A stretch of DNA of 64,000 nucleotides from Pseudemcibacter sp038106445 (GTDB lineage: Bacteria; Pseudomonadota; Alphaproteobacteria; Sphingomonadales; Emcibacteraceae), in NCBI GenBank assembly GCA_038106445.1, contig JAYODU010000004.1, forward strand, positions 62,001 to 126,000, given 5' to 3'. The stretch's first letter is position 1; each line of letters opens with the position of its first letter. A program made the translations under genes and the position numbers. A model generated the notes under the pieces. The model saw nothing but the letters and a program-made list of their open reading frames with translations, ran no database searches and was not told the DNA's origin. This document shows positions 33,812-42,442 of this stretch, piece after piece.

Positions 33812-34999
33812 TTACCTCGGATGAAGCCACCCCGGAAGGAAGCTATAAGGATCTTTATTTACCTTATCATCGTAGGCAATTTTGAGTTCTGCAAGTCTTT
33901 TTTGCAAAGTCCCGTCCTTGCAGTCATTAAATACATCCGTACATCCCCCGGCAAATTTGCCGTTAATAAATATTTGTGGAAATGTATCCCATTTGGTCTT
34001 GTTGCGAAGTGCAGCCCTGATTTTCCCGCCGCGATTATTTGGCTGATATTCCACCGCATCAATATCCACCGACTTAAATTTAATGCCATATGCGGCACAC
34101 ATCTTTTTAACAGACCAACAAAATTCGCACCATTCAAGCGCAAATATGACGAATGGATTATCTTTATCGTTAATCATGTTTGAAACTTCCTTCACGGCAT
34201 TTTCATCAAGGACTTCTTCTTTTTTCTTCTCGTCAACCGCAGGTGCGGGCGCAGCAACATCAAAACGATAATTCGGTGTTGATTTGGATATTTCCTTTTC
34301 CTCGTCTGTCATTTCTGTTGTGACCCAGTCAAACAGTGGCGTGCTTAAATAACGTTCACCGGTATCCGGAAGCATGACAAGTATGTTTGATCCGTCAGGG
34401 GCCGTTTTTGCAATTTCAAGTGCCGCGGCTAGTGTTGCACCGGCGGTCACACCAACAAATACACCTTCCTTTTGCGCAAGATTCTTGGAACATTCCAAGG
34501 CAAATTTACCATCCACCGGTATCACATCGTCTATTGTGCCATTATGAACGGCCTGTTCCGTCAGCCGGGGTATAAAATCCGGCGACCATCCCTGCATCAG
34601 ATGCGGTCTAAAATGGGGATGGCTTTCCTTGTTCGAACCATCAGCATTTCTTGCTTGTGGAATACCGCTGCCAAGAAGCTGGGCATTATCGGGTTCCGCA
34701 ACAATAATCTTCGTTTTCGGGCTTTCTTTTTTCAGTTTACGTGAAACCCCGTTCACAGTTCCGCCGGAACCGAAACCGGTAACCCAGTAATCAAGGCCGA
34801 TTTCCGAAAAATCATCCAAAATTTCAACAGCTGTTGTGTTTTCGTGAATATCGGCCTTGGCCGGATTTTCAAATTGTTTTGATTGCCACCAGCCATGCTT
34901 TGCCGCAAGCTCATCTGCCTTGGCAACCATGCCTGAACCTTTAAGCGCAGCAGGGGTCAGCACGACTTTTGCACCCAGAAAGCGTATTAATTTGCGCCG
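33812..34999 (-). pseudogene. Cysteine synthase-glutaredoxin fusion lacking its N-terminal third
   Basis: The readable frame runs from RRKLIRFLGAKVVLTPAALKGSGM through ADIHENTTAVEILDDF, FGSGGTVNGVSRKLK (PLP phosphate loop) and GVTAGATLAAAL, the C-terminal two thirds of an O-acetylserine sulfhydrylase. A linker (about 235-270 of the GTG-34963 product) leads into a glutaredoxin domain with active site CEFC and the FPQIFINGKFAGGC strand. The usual first ~100 residues, including the PLP-binding lysine motif, are missing; upstream in this frame there is one more codon and then TGA. The frame meets the tail of a dsrE-like gene at a GCGGCGCAAA junction (34991-35000). A headless product from GTG 34963 or an internal ATG could supply only the glutaredoxin function. 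Confidence 0.75.
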
Positions 35000-35337
35000 C
35001 TTTCAAGGTAAGCCATCGCCTTGATTGCTCCCCCGAATTCAGCATTCTTAATTAACTTGTCTTCTGTAATCCCCCTTACTTTTGCCCCAACAGGACAAAG
35101 CCAAAGTATTCCGCCATCATTTACATACTGATTTATCAGGTCAGATAGTGGCTACATGCCTTCCACTGAAAGCCCGTCCGCACCGCCTTTTACACAAAAG
35201 TCCGATGCGCCCGCCGCTATTAATACCACAGTTTCACATCTTTTTGCGGCAGTTGTGGCAATTAAAAATGATACAGTTGCCCCTTCCAGATTTTCTGCGC
35301 CATCACGGCAATGAATTAAATATTTAGGTTTTGACAT
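34987..35337 (-). pseudogene. DsrE-family protein gene interrupted by TAG and cut at its 3' end
   Basis: ATG 35337 follows an AAGGA site. The frame encodes YLIHCRDGAENLEGATVSFLIATTAA and GGADGLSVEGM, typical of small DsrE-like sulfur-relay proteins, then meets TAG (35152-35154). Reading through the stop continues as PLSDLINQYVNDGGILWLCP and NAEFGGAIKAMAYLESGAN, clearly the rest of the same family domain. It then ends at TAA exactly where the cysK remnant starts. A CAG-to-TAG change would explain the nonsense codon. Natural suppression is possible but nothing supports it. Confidence 0.75.
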
Positions 35338-35341
35338 TTTT

Positions 35342-35418
35342 CATCCTTATAGCTTTTTAGTTTTTCATTTTGATCAATTTATCAATGATGGATAAATACA
35401 AAATGATCGATAAGGATG
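35342..35418 (-). promoter_or_regulatory. Leader hairpin able to hide the dsrE-like ribosome-binding site
   Basis: In the minus-strand leader, CATCCTTAT (35418-35410) is the exact complement of ATAAGGATG (35350-35342), which contains the Shine-Dalgarno of the dsrE-like gene. Nested inside are CATTTTG/CAAAATG (35366-35372 and 35399-35405) and TTTATC/GATAAA (35378-35383 and 35391-35396). The three paired arms are roughly concentric. Folding would sequester the ribosome-binding site; function is inference. Confidence 0.4.
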
Positions 35419-35466
35419 CTTGAAGAGTAGCTGAACTTATTGTGGGGAAATACTGGATATTGCTGA

Positions 35467-35501
35467 AATTAAAGTGAAGTTTTTAAAAGTTCACGCTAAT
35501 T
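35467..35501. terminator. Imperfect inverted repeat upstream of the dsrE-like leader, downstream-side unclear
   Basis: AATTA-AA-GTGAA / TTCAC-GC-TAATT forms a 35-bp imperfect palindrome in the 172-bp gap between the dsrE remnant and the 3' end of the NhaC-like gene. It starts nine bases before that gene's stop region and could be a weak terminator. There is no clean T-tract. Confidence 0.25.
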
Positions 35502-35509
35502 CAGGTAAA

Positions 35510-37009
35510 TCAGACAAGACCCTGACTATCATGACCATATAGTTTCATCGCCAGACGAATACTCATATACTGCACAATAATTATCAGAAAAATGATATAG
35601 GGTGACTGATAAAATCCCGCAACAACAAACGCAAGCGCCGTCATCACACCATTAAGTGCAGCGTATGCAAACTGTGTCGTTACATGATCAATATGCGCAC
35701 ATCCCGCCCCCATACTGGCCAGTACCGTCGTATCGGAAATCGGCGAAGTATGATCCCCAAACAGCCCTCCTGACAGGACGGCAGCAACACACAAAATCAT
35801 CGGTGCTTCAAGTGCATATGCCATCGGCACAACAATAATCATCAAAATCGCAAACGTGCCGTAGGATGACCCGGTTGCAAAGGACATCATTGCTCCAAGG
35901 AAGAAAATAAAAAGCGGCAGGAAATTGGGATTTATCGTATCGCCAATCAGGCTTGCCAGATAATCCCCCGTTTTCATTTCATTACAAATTGAGCTTAGTG
36001 TCCATGCCAAAACCAACACAAAGCAAATAAAGACAAGCTTCTGCATTCCCCGAATAAACATATTAAGACTATCGTTATAAGAAACACCCCTGTCCTGTTT
36101 CATCAGATAAGCACAGGCAAGTGACGCAAAAATATACGCAAGACAGATACCCGCCCGGACGTGTAAACTTCTGACCCCATCGGTAATAGCAAAATAACCA
36201 ATATAAATCACCATCGTGCCCAACATCACGGATAGCGGTAAGACAACCGTCCTTAATTTGGGCATATCCGCGGTTTCATTTTCCGGCTCTTCATCATCCA
36301 GTGTGCCATCTTTTAAGGCCTGATTGAATCGGTCTTGTGCCCTGGCCATGGGGCCAAAGTCTTTACCGGTTGATAAAATCATAGGGATGGATAAAAGCGC
36401 CAGCATAGCATAAAACTGATAAGGCCAAACGCTTAAGAGCACCTGAAAGGAATCTTCCTCTAATCCCACACTTGCGTAAGCGACTTCAATCTGGTTCATA
36501 ATGTAAACCGCCCAACCAACAAATGGGATCAAGATACAAATGGGGGAAGCCGTCGTATCAATAATGTAAGCTAGTTTTTCCCGGCATATCTTAAGTTGGC
36601 GAAATACCGGTCTAAAAAGCGGCCCGACGATCAGCGCATTACCGCTATCCGTGAAGAAAATTCCCAGTCCCGTTGTCCATGCCGCAAGCTGAGCCTTAAC
36701 CGGGCTACCTATGAATTTTACCATTAAACCGGCAAATGCTTTTGCACCGCCGGATTTATCAAGCATATGAATAAACCCCCCAATTGAAAGGGTCACAACC
36801 AGCACTTGTGTGTTGGAACCGGATGAAACTTGAATGAAGGCATGCTTTTCAAGAAGTTCTGCAAAGGCCATAAACGGGTTAAACCCTGCTATTATAAGCG
36901 CACCACTATAAGCCCCCATTGCGATCGAAAAAATGATATTTCGGGTATAGACCGCAAGTATAATACTAAGTACCGGGGGGATAACCGAGAGCGCGCCATA
37001 ATCTTCCAT
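35510..37009 (-). CDS. NhaC-family Na+/H+ antiporter (copy 1)
   Basis: 499 residues, strongly hydrophobic with about a dozen membrane helices. Conserved NhaC-type features are FTDSGNALIVGPLFRPVF, KLAYIIDTTASPICILIPFVGWAVYI, MSFATGSSYGTFAILM and the GGLFGDHTSPISDTTVLASMGAGCAHIDHVTTQ block. NhaC proteins exchange Na+ (or organic acids, as in malate-lactate forms) against H+ across the inner membrane. It lies 14 bp downstream of a close paralogue in the same direction, pointing to tandem duplication and divergence. Confidence 0.88.
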   Translation of the reverse strand: MEDYGALSVIPPVLSIILAVYTRNIIFSIAMGAYSGALIIAGFNPFMAFAELLEKHAFIQVSSGSNTQVLVVTLSIGGFIHMLDKSGGAKAFAGLMVKFIGSPVKAQLAAWTTGLGIFFTDSGNALIVGPLFRPVFRQLKICREKLAYIIDTTASPICILIPFVGWAVYIMNQIEVAYASVGLEEDSFQVLLSVWPYQFYAMLALLSIPMILSTGKDFGPMARAQDRFNQALKDGTLDDEEPENETADMPKLRTVVLPLSVMLGTMVIYIGYFAITDGVRSLHVRAGICLAYIFASLACAYLMKQDRGVSYNDSLNMFIRGMQKLVFICFVLVLAWTLSSICNEMKTGDYLASLIGDTINPNFLPLFIFFLGAMMSFATGSSYGTFAILMIIVVPMAYALEAPMILCVAAVLSGGLFGDHTSPISDTTVLASMGAGCAHIDHVTTQFAYAALNGVMTALAFVVAGFYQSPYIIFLIIIVQYMSIRLAMKLYGHDSQGLV

Positions 37010-37023
37010 TTATTCTTCCTTTA

Positions 37024-38490
37024 TTAACTGCCGTATCGGTGCATGATGAGCCGGATCACGATATACTGAACCACCATCATCACTAAAATGACATAGGGCG
37101 TTTGATAGATTGCAAGCAGCAAAAATGCGCATAGTGTCATAAAACCGGCGACAAGCGCATAGGGTATTTGCGTTGTGACATGCTCAATATGCGGACAGTT
37201 CGCCCCCATTGATGCAAGAACCGTGGTATCGGAGATGGGTGATGTATGATCACCGAAAAGGCCGCCACTAAGGATCGCCGCGATCGTTAGCACAAGATCC
37301 GCACCCAAAATATTTGCTGCCGGTAATGTTGTTGCCATAAGAATTGCATATGTACCAAACGATGATCCCGTAGCAAATGACATCATGGCCCCGATGATAA
37401 AAACTGCGATCGGAAAAAAGCGCGGATCAAGCGCATCACCGACCAGATTGGCCAGATACTGTCCGGTTTCCAGGTCACGGCAAATTGAACTTAACGCCCA
37501 CGCAAGTGCCAGAATAGCACCGACCGATATCAATCCACCAACACCTTCAAAGAAAATATTCACGGTTTCGGTATAGGTCTTCTTCTGAAATTTTTTCATC
37601 ACATAAGCGCATCCCATTGATGCAAAAATATAACAAAGCACCAATGCCGTATTGACATAACCGCCAATACTCCCTTCAATAAAATAATAATATCCAAGCA
37701 CGGTACCAAGCGTTGCGATCATCAGTGCAAAAGGAAGGATCACCATGATAAGGCTTGTTTCATGTTGTTTGGTTTCCTGTTTCTGATCCTGCGAAGCTGA
37801 TTGGCTGAATTCCCGCTGTGCCCGTGCCATGGGACCAAAATCCCTGCCCGTGGAAATAATCATCGGCACCGCAAACAGGGCGAGAAACGCATAAAACTGA
37901 TAAGGCCAGACATCAAGAAGGACATCGAACGGTTCCCCTTCAATGCCCATATCCGTATAAGAATTTCCAATAAGGCTCATGATATAAACACCCCAGCTTG
38001 CAAGTGGGATCAGGATCACCACCGGCGCCGCGGTCGTATCAATAATATAGGCAAGCTTTTCACGACAGATTTTCAATTCCCGAAACACCGGTCTAAAAAG
38101 CGGGCCAACAATAAGTGAATTTGCCGTATCACTGAAAAAAACGCTGATCCCCGATAGCCATGTAGCAATCTGGCCTTTTTGCGGGCTGGATACAAGTTTC
38201 ACCATGGAGGCCGAAAAGGCCCTCGCCCCACCTGAATCTTCAAGCAGTTTTACAAACCCGCCTATTATAAGAGTAATTAAAATTACCTGTGTATTTGAAG
38301 GACTTGCAAGCTGTACAAACAAGTGATCCTTCATCAGGCTGATGATTGCAAAAAACGGGTTATAGGAACTTAAGATCAGCGCCCCGCTTAATGAGCCAAC
38401 GGTAAGCGCGATGATGATATTGCGGGTATAAACAGCCAGAAAAATACTAAGAACCGGCGGCAAAACCGACAACACACCATAACTTTCCAT
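37024..38490 (-). CDS. NhaC-family Na+/H+ antiporter (copy 2)
   Basis: 488 residues, collinear with copy 1. Both begin MEsYG/MEDYG-LSVxPPVLSIxLAVYTRNII and share FSDTANSLIVGPLFRPVF here versus FTDSGNALIVGPLFRPVF there, plus the GGLFGDHTSPISDTTVLASMGANCPHIEHVTTQ block. A hydrophilic loop (about 225-250, rich in Gln and Glu) is the main variable part. First gene of the two-gene operon. Whether the pair works as separate pumps or a mixed oligomer is not visible. Confidence 0.88.
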   Translation of the reverse strand: MESYGVLSVLPPVLSIFLAVYTRNIIIALTVGSLSGALILSSYNPFFAIISLMKDHLFVQLASPSNTQVILITLIIGGFVKLLEDSGGARAFSASMVKLVSSPQKGQIATWLSGISVFFSDTANSLIVGPLFRPVFRELKICREKLAYIIDTTAAPVVILIPLASWGVYIMSLIGNSYTDMGIEGEPFDVLLDVWPYQFYAFLALFAVPMIISTGRDFGPMARAQREFSQSASQDQKQETKQHETSLIMVILPFALMIATLGTVLGYYYFIEGSIGGYVNTALVLCYIFASMGCAYVMKKFQKKTYTETVNIFFEGVGGLISVGAILALAWALSSICRDLETGQYLANLVGDALDPRFFPIAVFIIGAMMSFATGSSFGTYAILMATTLPAANILGADLVLTIAAILSGGLFGDHTSPISDTTVLASMGANCPHIEHVTTQIPYALVAGFMTLCAFLLLAIYQTPYVILVMMVVQYIVIRLIMHRYGS

Positions 38491-38556
38491 TAAATTCTCC
38501 CTTTTTATTCAGCGTAGCTAAATTTAAAGAGAGTTCAAGAAGAAAGAATAATTGGC

Positions 38557-38943
38557 CTAAAGCTTATAATTTTCGTTTGATGGATTGGCTTTAAGATGAT
38601 GAACCCAGTTACGCTTGGCATTTTTGCGTAGTTCTTCGATAGATTGAAATAATCCGGCTTCCCTGTCATGTGCATCAAGCTTGACATCCTGACGGCCATT
38701 TTTCAAAAATCCCCGCAGGCTTTCTTCAACCTGATCAAAATTTTTATGAACGATTGAACCCTGACATGTCTCCGCTTCAGATGAACTGTCATCTTCCTTG
38801 GCAGGGTCGGAAATATTTTTGATTGTATAATCTTCCTTATCATAATCACGCTTTAAGACCTCACGGATAAGGTCATGCATAGTAACGTTCGGGTCTGCGC
38901 CCTTTTCTTCCATAATTTTACGAAGTTTTTTTACGTCAATCAT
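38557..38943 (-). CDS. Small acidic/basic hypothetical protein
   Basis: 128 residues from ATG 38943, chosen for the AGGA site eight bases upstream. I do not recognise a family. It starts MIDVKKLRKIMEEKGADPNVTMHDLIREVLKRDYDKED, a helical, charged segment; the middle (DPAKEDDSSSEAETCQ) looks disordered; the C-terminal part is helical again and rich in Arg, Lys and Asn. There is no signal peptide or membrane helix, so it is probably cytoplasmic. It stands alone between the NhaC operon and the terminator of the large BNR gene. Confidence 0.6.
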   Translation of the reverse strand: MIDVKKLRKIMEEKGADPNVTMHDLIREVLKRDYDKEDYTIKNISDPAKEDDSSSEAETCQGSIVHKNFDQVEESLRGFLKNGRQDVKLDAHDREAGLFQSIEELRKNAKRNWVHHLKANPSNENYKL

Positions 38944-39044
38944 TCTGATTTTTCCTATAAATGAACATGAAAAATCACAATAACCCACGATAGTAAACAA
39001 CTCGTTACCCGTTAAGGTTAATTAAGTCTTAAAGGAAATCCTGA

Positions 39045-39079
39045 TAAAAAAAGAGTGCCGTTTGGATGCGGCGCTCTTT
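39045..39079 (-). terminator. Rho-independent terminator of the BNR/Vps10 gene
   Basis: On the minus strand AAAGAGCGCCG, an eight-base loop and CGGCACTCTTT form an 11-bp stem with one G-T pair, followed directly by a run of T. It lies just after the stop at 39088. Confidence 0.85.
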
Positions 39080-39087
39080 CAGATTAT

Positions 39088-42000
39088 TTATTCACTGGCG
39101 AGGATTATTTTATCCCGCTTCTCAAAATAAGCTTCATTAAAGGCCGCAACGGGTCCGGAAAGGATTTCATCATATTCCGGCTTTAACGCCTGCCAGCGGT
39201 CATTGATATGACCGAAGCGTTCCCGCATATGCTGGTTCATCGGGGGGATTGTACTATCCACAATGCGGTAAATATCCTGCATATCCGCAAATACCATATC
39301 CGGCCAGTTGAGTGTATCCTGAAAATATGTCCGGTCAACGGAAACCACTTTTGCTTCCCATGCATCCACCGCATCGACAATATCCTGTGCAAGCTTTTTA
39401 AGATCATCATCATTGGCATCATCACTTGTCTGTGCCTTGGCCTGTGTCCGGGCATCGCGCGCGGTTTTAAGGCTGTCCGTAATATCACGCAGGGCTACAT
39501 CAATCTGATCGGTAAGGTCGTATTTTTCCATCAGCTGGGCATTTGTCACTTCAATACGCGGATCATACTGTACGGTAAGCGGCTGTTCCATAACATCACC
39601 ATCAAATGTCAGACGCACAGTATAGTCACCCGGGCGCTGCTTTGCCCCTCCGGTGATATTATCACCACCACCGGAAAGCACATAAAGACCCTTGATTTCC
39701 GAATAATTTTCACTGCGGTAATCCCATACTGCCTTGTTAAGCCCCTTGTGCACGGGAAGTTTATAAGCACTTTCCGAACCACCGCCGTCACGGTTCTTTG
39801 GATCGGATTTTAACGTGCGGATTACATTTCCATCCGCATCAAGGATTTCCATTTTAAGCGGTGTTTCATCAAGGTCGGGTTCTTCGCCCAATGTATAATA
39901 AATCACCGCCTGCATGGTCATGTTACCCACACTGGCATCAAAGGCCGTTTCCGGTTTATAAAGATAGGCTTTATCCTCGTCACGATCTTCTGCACCCTGA
40001 CGCAGTGGGCTAAGATCATCGAGTACCCAGAAGGCACGGCCCTGCGTTGAAATGGCAAGATCCGCATGCTTGACCTGAATATCCGTAATCGGCACAATGG
40101 GAAGGTTCTGCTGGAATTTCTGCCAGTTATCCCCGCCGTCCACGGAAATATACATGCCCGTTTCCGTTCCTGCATAAAGCAGGTTCGGGCGTACCGGATC
40201 TTCACGAACCACACGGACAAATGCCCCTTCCGGGATACCGTCTGTAATGAGGGTCCAGCTGCGACCATTATTGGTGGTCTTATAAATATACGGATTATGA
40301 TCATCATATTTATATCGCGGTGTCGCGATATAAACCGTGTTTGGATCATGTGGTGATATTTCAATGCTGTTTACCATGCCGTCTTCATTTTGGCGTGGGG
40401 TCACTTCTTCCCATGTGGCACCACCGTCTTCTGTTTTTGAAAGCATCCCGTCATCGGAACCGGCCCAGATCACATCGGGATCATACGGGCTTTCCGTTAC
40501 CACAAGCAGCGCATTATAACTATCCGTCACTTCACGTGTGATCGTTTCGGGATGGGTTTGCTGATATTCGGTCTGGTTCTTTGTCAGATCCGGGCTGATA
40601 TCCGTCCACGTCACACCACGGTCGTCTGATCTGTGGATCACGTTACTGGCGTGATAAATCACTTCCGGATTATACGCGGATACCAGCACCGGTGCATTCC
40701 ATTTCCAGCGGTAACGCCGCTGATTGGGATTAACACCGAAACCAAGCTCGCGATATGGTTCCACATTACGGCGCACACCTGTTTCGCTGTCAAATTCATT
40801 AAGCTGCCCCAGATAACAACCACCATACATATAGCGCGGATTGTCACGGTCCATGGCCACATGGGCATTTTCGCATCCCGCCACCGCGATATAGGCATTT
40901 TCGCTCATATCGCCGCTGACACCTTTGCTTGCGATGCCAACCGATGAGTTATCCTGCTGCCCGCTGAACATGCGATATGGGAAGCTGTTATCCGTATTCA
41001 CACGGTAAAACTGCGCCGTGGGCTGATTATGGATCGATGACCATGTCTTGCCCCCGTCAAATGAAATGGTCGCGCCACCGTCATTGCCGTTTATCATATT
41101 AAGGCTGTTATCCGGATTGATCCAGTGACTGTGGTGGTCACCATGCGGTGTTTGAATACGGTCAAATGTCCTGCCGCCATCTGTTGAGCGGAACATTGGT
41201 GCATTCAGTGTATAAAGCGTATCAGCATCGTTCGGATCGGCATAAATATGCATATAATACCATGAACGGGAAATCAGCTGACGGTTGCTGGTAACCTGTT
41301 GCCAGTTTTTACCCCAGTCCGTTGATTTATAAAGACCGCTTTTTTCACCGGTGCGTTTATCGTCCCCCGCTTCCACAAGCGCATATATAAGCCCGTCCTG
41401 CGCCCCCGATGGTGCAATTCCCATTTTACCCAGATAATCCGGCAGACCATTTGTGATTTCTTCCCATGTATCACCGCCGTCCATGGATTTATAGAGTCCG
41501 CTACCCGGGCCGCCACTGCGCATCCCCCACGGGTTGCGGTTCTGGTCCCACATGGAGGCATATATGATGCGCGGATTATTGGGGTCCGCCTTCATATCCA
41601 CCCCGCCGGATGTTATATTGGTAAATAATGTTCTTTCCCATGTCGCACCAGCATCGGTGGTTTTATAAATACCGCGCGTTTCTGTTGGCTCCCAGGGGCT
41701 GCCCTGTACGGATACAATAATCGTGTCCGGATCATTTGGCATAATGATGACTTCGGAAATCTGCCGCGCATCTGAAAGGCCGATATGTTTCCAGTTTTTA
41801 CCCGCATCAGTGGACATATAAACACCATCACCATAACTGGATGCTACATGGCGATATGGGCTTTCCCCCATACCGACAACAACTACGTTCGGGTCCGTTT
41901 CCGAAACAGCAACCGATCCCACAGATGCGGTGCCAAACTGACCGTCGGCAATGGGCTCCCACGTATGGCCGGCATCGGTCGTTTTAAACACACCGCCGGT

Positions 42001-42210
42001 TGATCCCATATAATAGGTCTGATTATCCCCGACCACGCCAGTCACCGTAGTTACACGGCCCCCGCGGTATGGGCCCACAAGCCTGTATTCAAGCCCCTTT
42101 AAATTATCTTCATTGATAATACCGTCCACGGCGTTCGCCGGCGCTGACACCAGACCTGCACCGACAATCCCGGTCATTACATATGTCAGTAAAGCGGATT
42201 TAATCCCCAT
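39088..42210 (-). CDS. Secreted BNR/Vps10-type beta-propeller protein
   Basis: 1040 residues with a signal peptide (cut near PANA, residue 27). The body is a chain of BNR/Asp-box repeats such as STDAGKNWKHIG, TTDAGATWERT, SMDGGDTWEEI, STDWGKNWQQV, SDDRGVTWTDI, TEDGGATWEEV, TTNNGRSWTLI and SVDGGDNWQKF, which build one or two large beta-propellers like sortilin/Vps10 or glycosidase-like exo-proteins. An HDHHSHWINPDNS stretch and a C-terminal helical segment (about 900-1035) complete it. Proteins of this type are annotated as glycosyl hydrolase or sortilin-like, usually without proven activity. Monocistronic, with its own terminator. Periplasmic or surface location is inferred from the signal peptide. 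Confidence 0.82.
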   Translation of the reverse strand: MGIKSALLTYVMTGIVGAGLVSAPANAVDGIINEDNLKGLEYRLVGPYRGGRVTTVTGVVGDNQTYYMGSTGGVFKTTDAGHTWEPIADGQFGTASVGSVAVSETDPNVVVVGMGESPYRHVASSYGDGVYMSTDAGKNWKHIGLSDARQISEVIIMPNDPDTIIVSVQGSPWEPTETRGIYKTTDAGATWERTLFTNITSGGVDMKADPNNPRIIYASMWDQNRNPWGMRSGGPGSGLYKSMDGGDTWEEITNGLPDYLGKMGIAPSGAQDGLIYALVEAGDDKRTGEKSGLYKSTDWGKNWQQVTSNRQLISRSWYYMHIYADPNDADTLYTLNAPMFRSTDGGRTFDRIQTPHGDHHSHWINPDNSLNMINGNDGGATISFDGGKTWSSIHNQPTAQFYRVNTDNSFPYRMFSGQQDNSSVGIASKGVSGDMSENAYIAVAGCENAHVAMDRDNPRYMYGGCYLGQLNEFDSETGVRRNVEPYRELGFGVNPNQRRYRWKWNAPVLVSAYNPEVIYHASNVIHRSDDRGVTWTDISPDLTKNQTEYQQTHPETITREVTDSYNALLVVTESPYDPDVIWAGSDDGMLSKTEDGGATWEEVTPRQNEDGMVNSIEISPHDPNTVYIATPRYKYDDHNPYIYKTTNNGRSWTLITDGIPEGAFVRVVREDPVRPNLLYAGTETGMYISVDGGDNWQKFQQNLPIVPITDIQVKHADLAISTQGRAFWVLDDLSPLRQGAEDRDEDKAYLYKPETAFDASVGNMTMQAVIYYTLGEEPDLDETPLKMEILDADGNVIRTLKSDPKNRDGGGSESAYKLPVHKGLNKAVWDYRSENYSEIKGLYVLSGGGDNITGGAKQRPGDYTVRLTFDGDVMEQPLTVQYDPRIEVTNAQLMEKYDLTDQIDVALRDITDSLKTARDARTQAKAQTSDDANDDDLKKLAQDIVDAVDAWEAKVVSVDRTYFQDTLNWPDMVFADMQDIYRIVDSTIPPMNQHMRERFGHINDRWQALKPEYDEILSGPVAAFNEAYFEKRDKIILASE

Positions 42211-42442
42211 AATATTCTCCCGTTTTTATAAATTTATGATTCTTTGAAGAACAGCTTAGCCAATGAAATAATAAACCACAATGCGACAAGGAAAATTGAT
42301 GCATTTTTTTACTGACAAATTTAAAAAAATATATATGCATGTTTTTAATGGTATCTATTAAAAACTCTTGAATGTACTATTGTTTTTAATGTCTTACCAG
42401 CAGACTGATAAAACTGACACATAACCCTGCAAGAAGCACGAC

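Noticed and set aside
39208..39813. Long open frames opposite the BNR gene
   Set aside because: Antisense shadows of a repeat-rich coding sequence with no family resemblance or ribosome-binding site.
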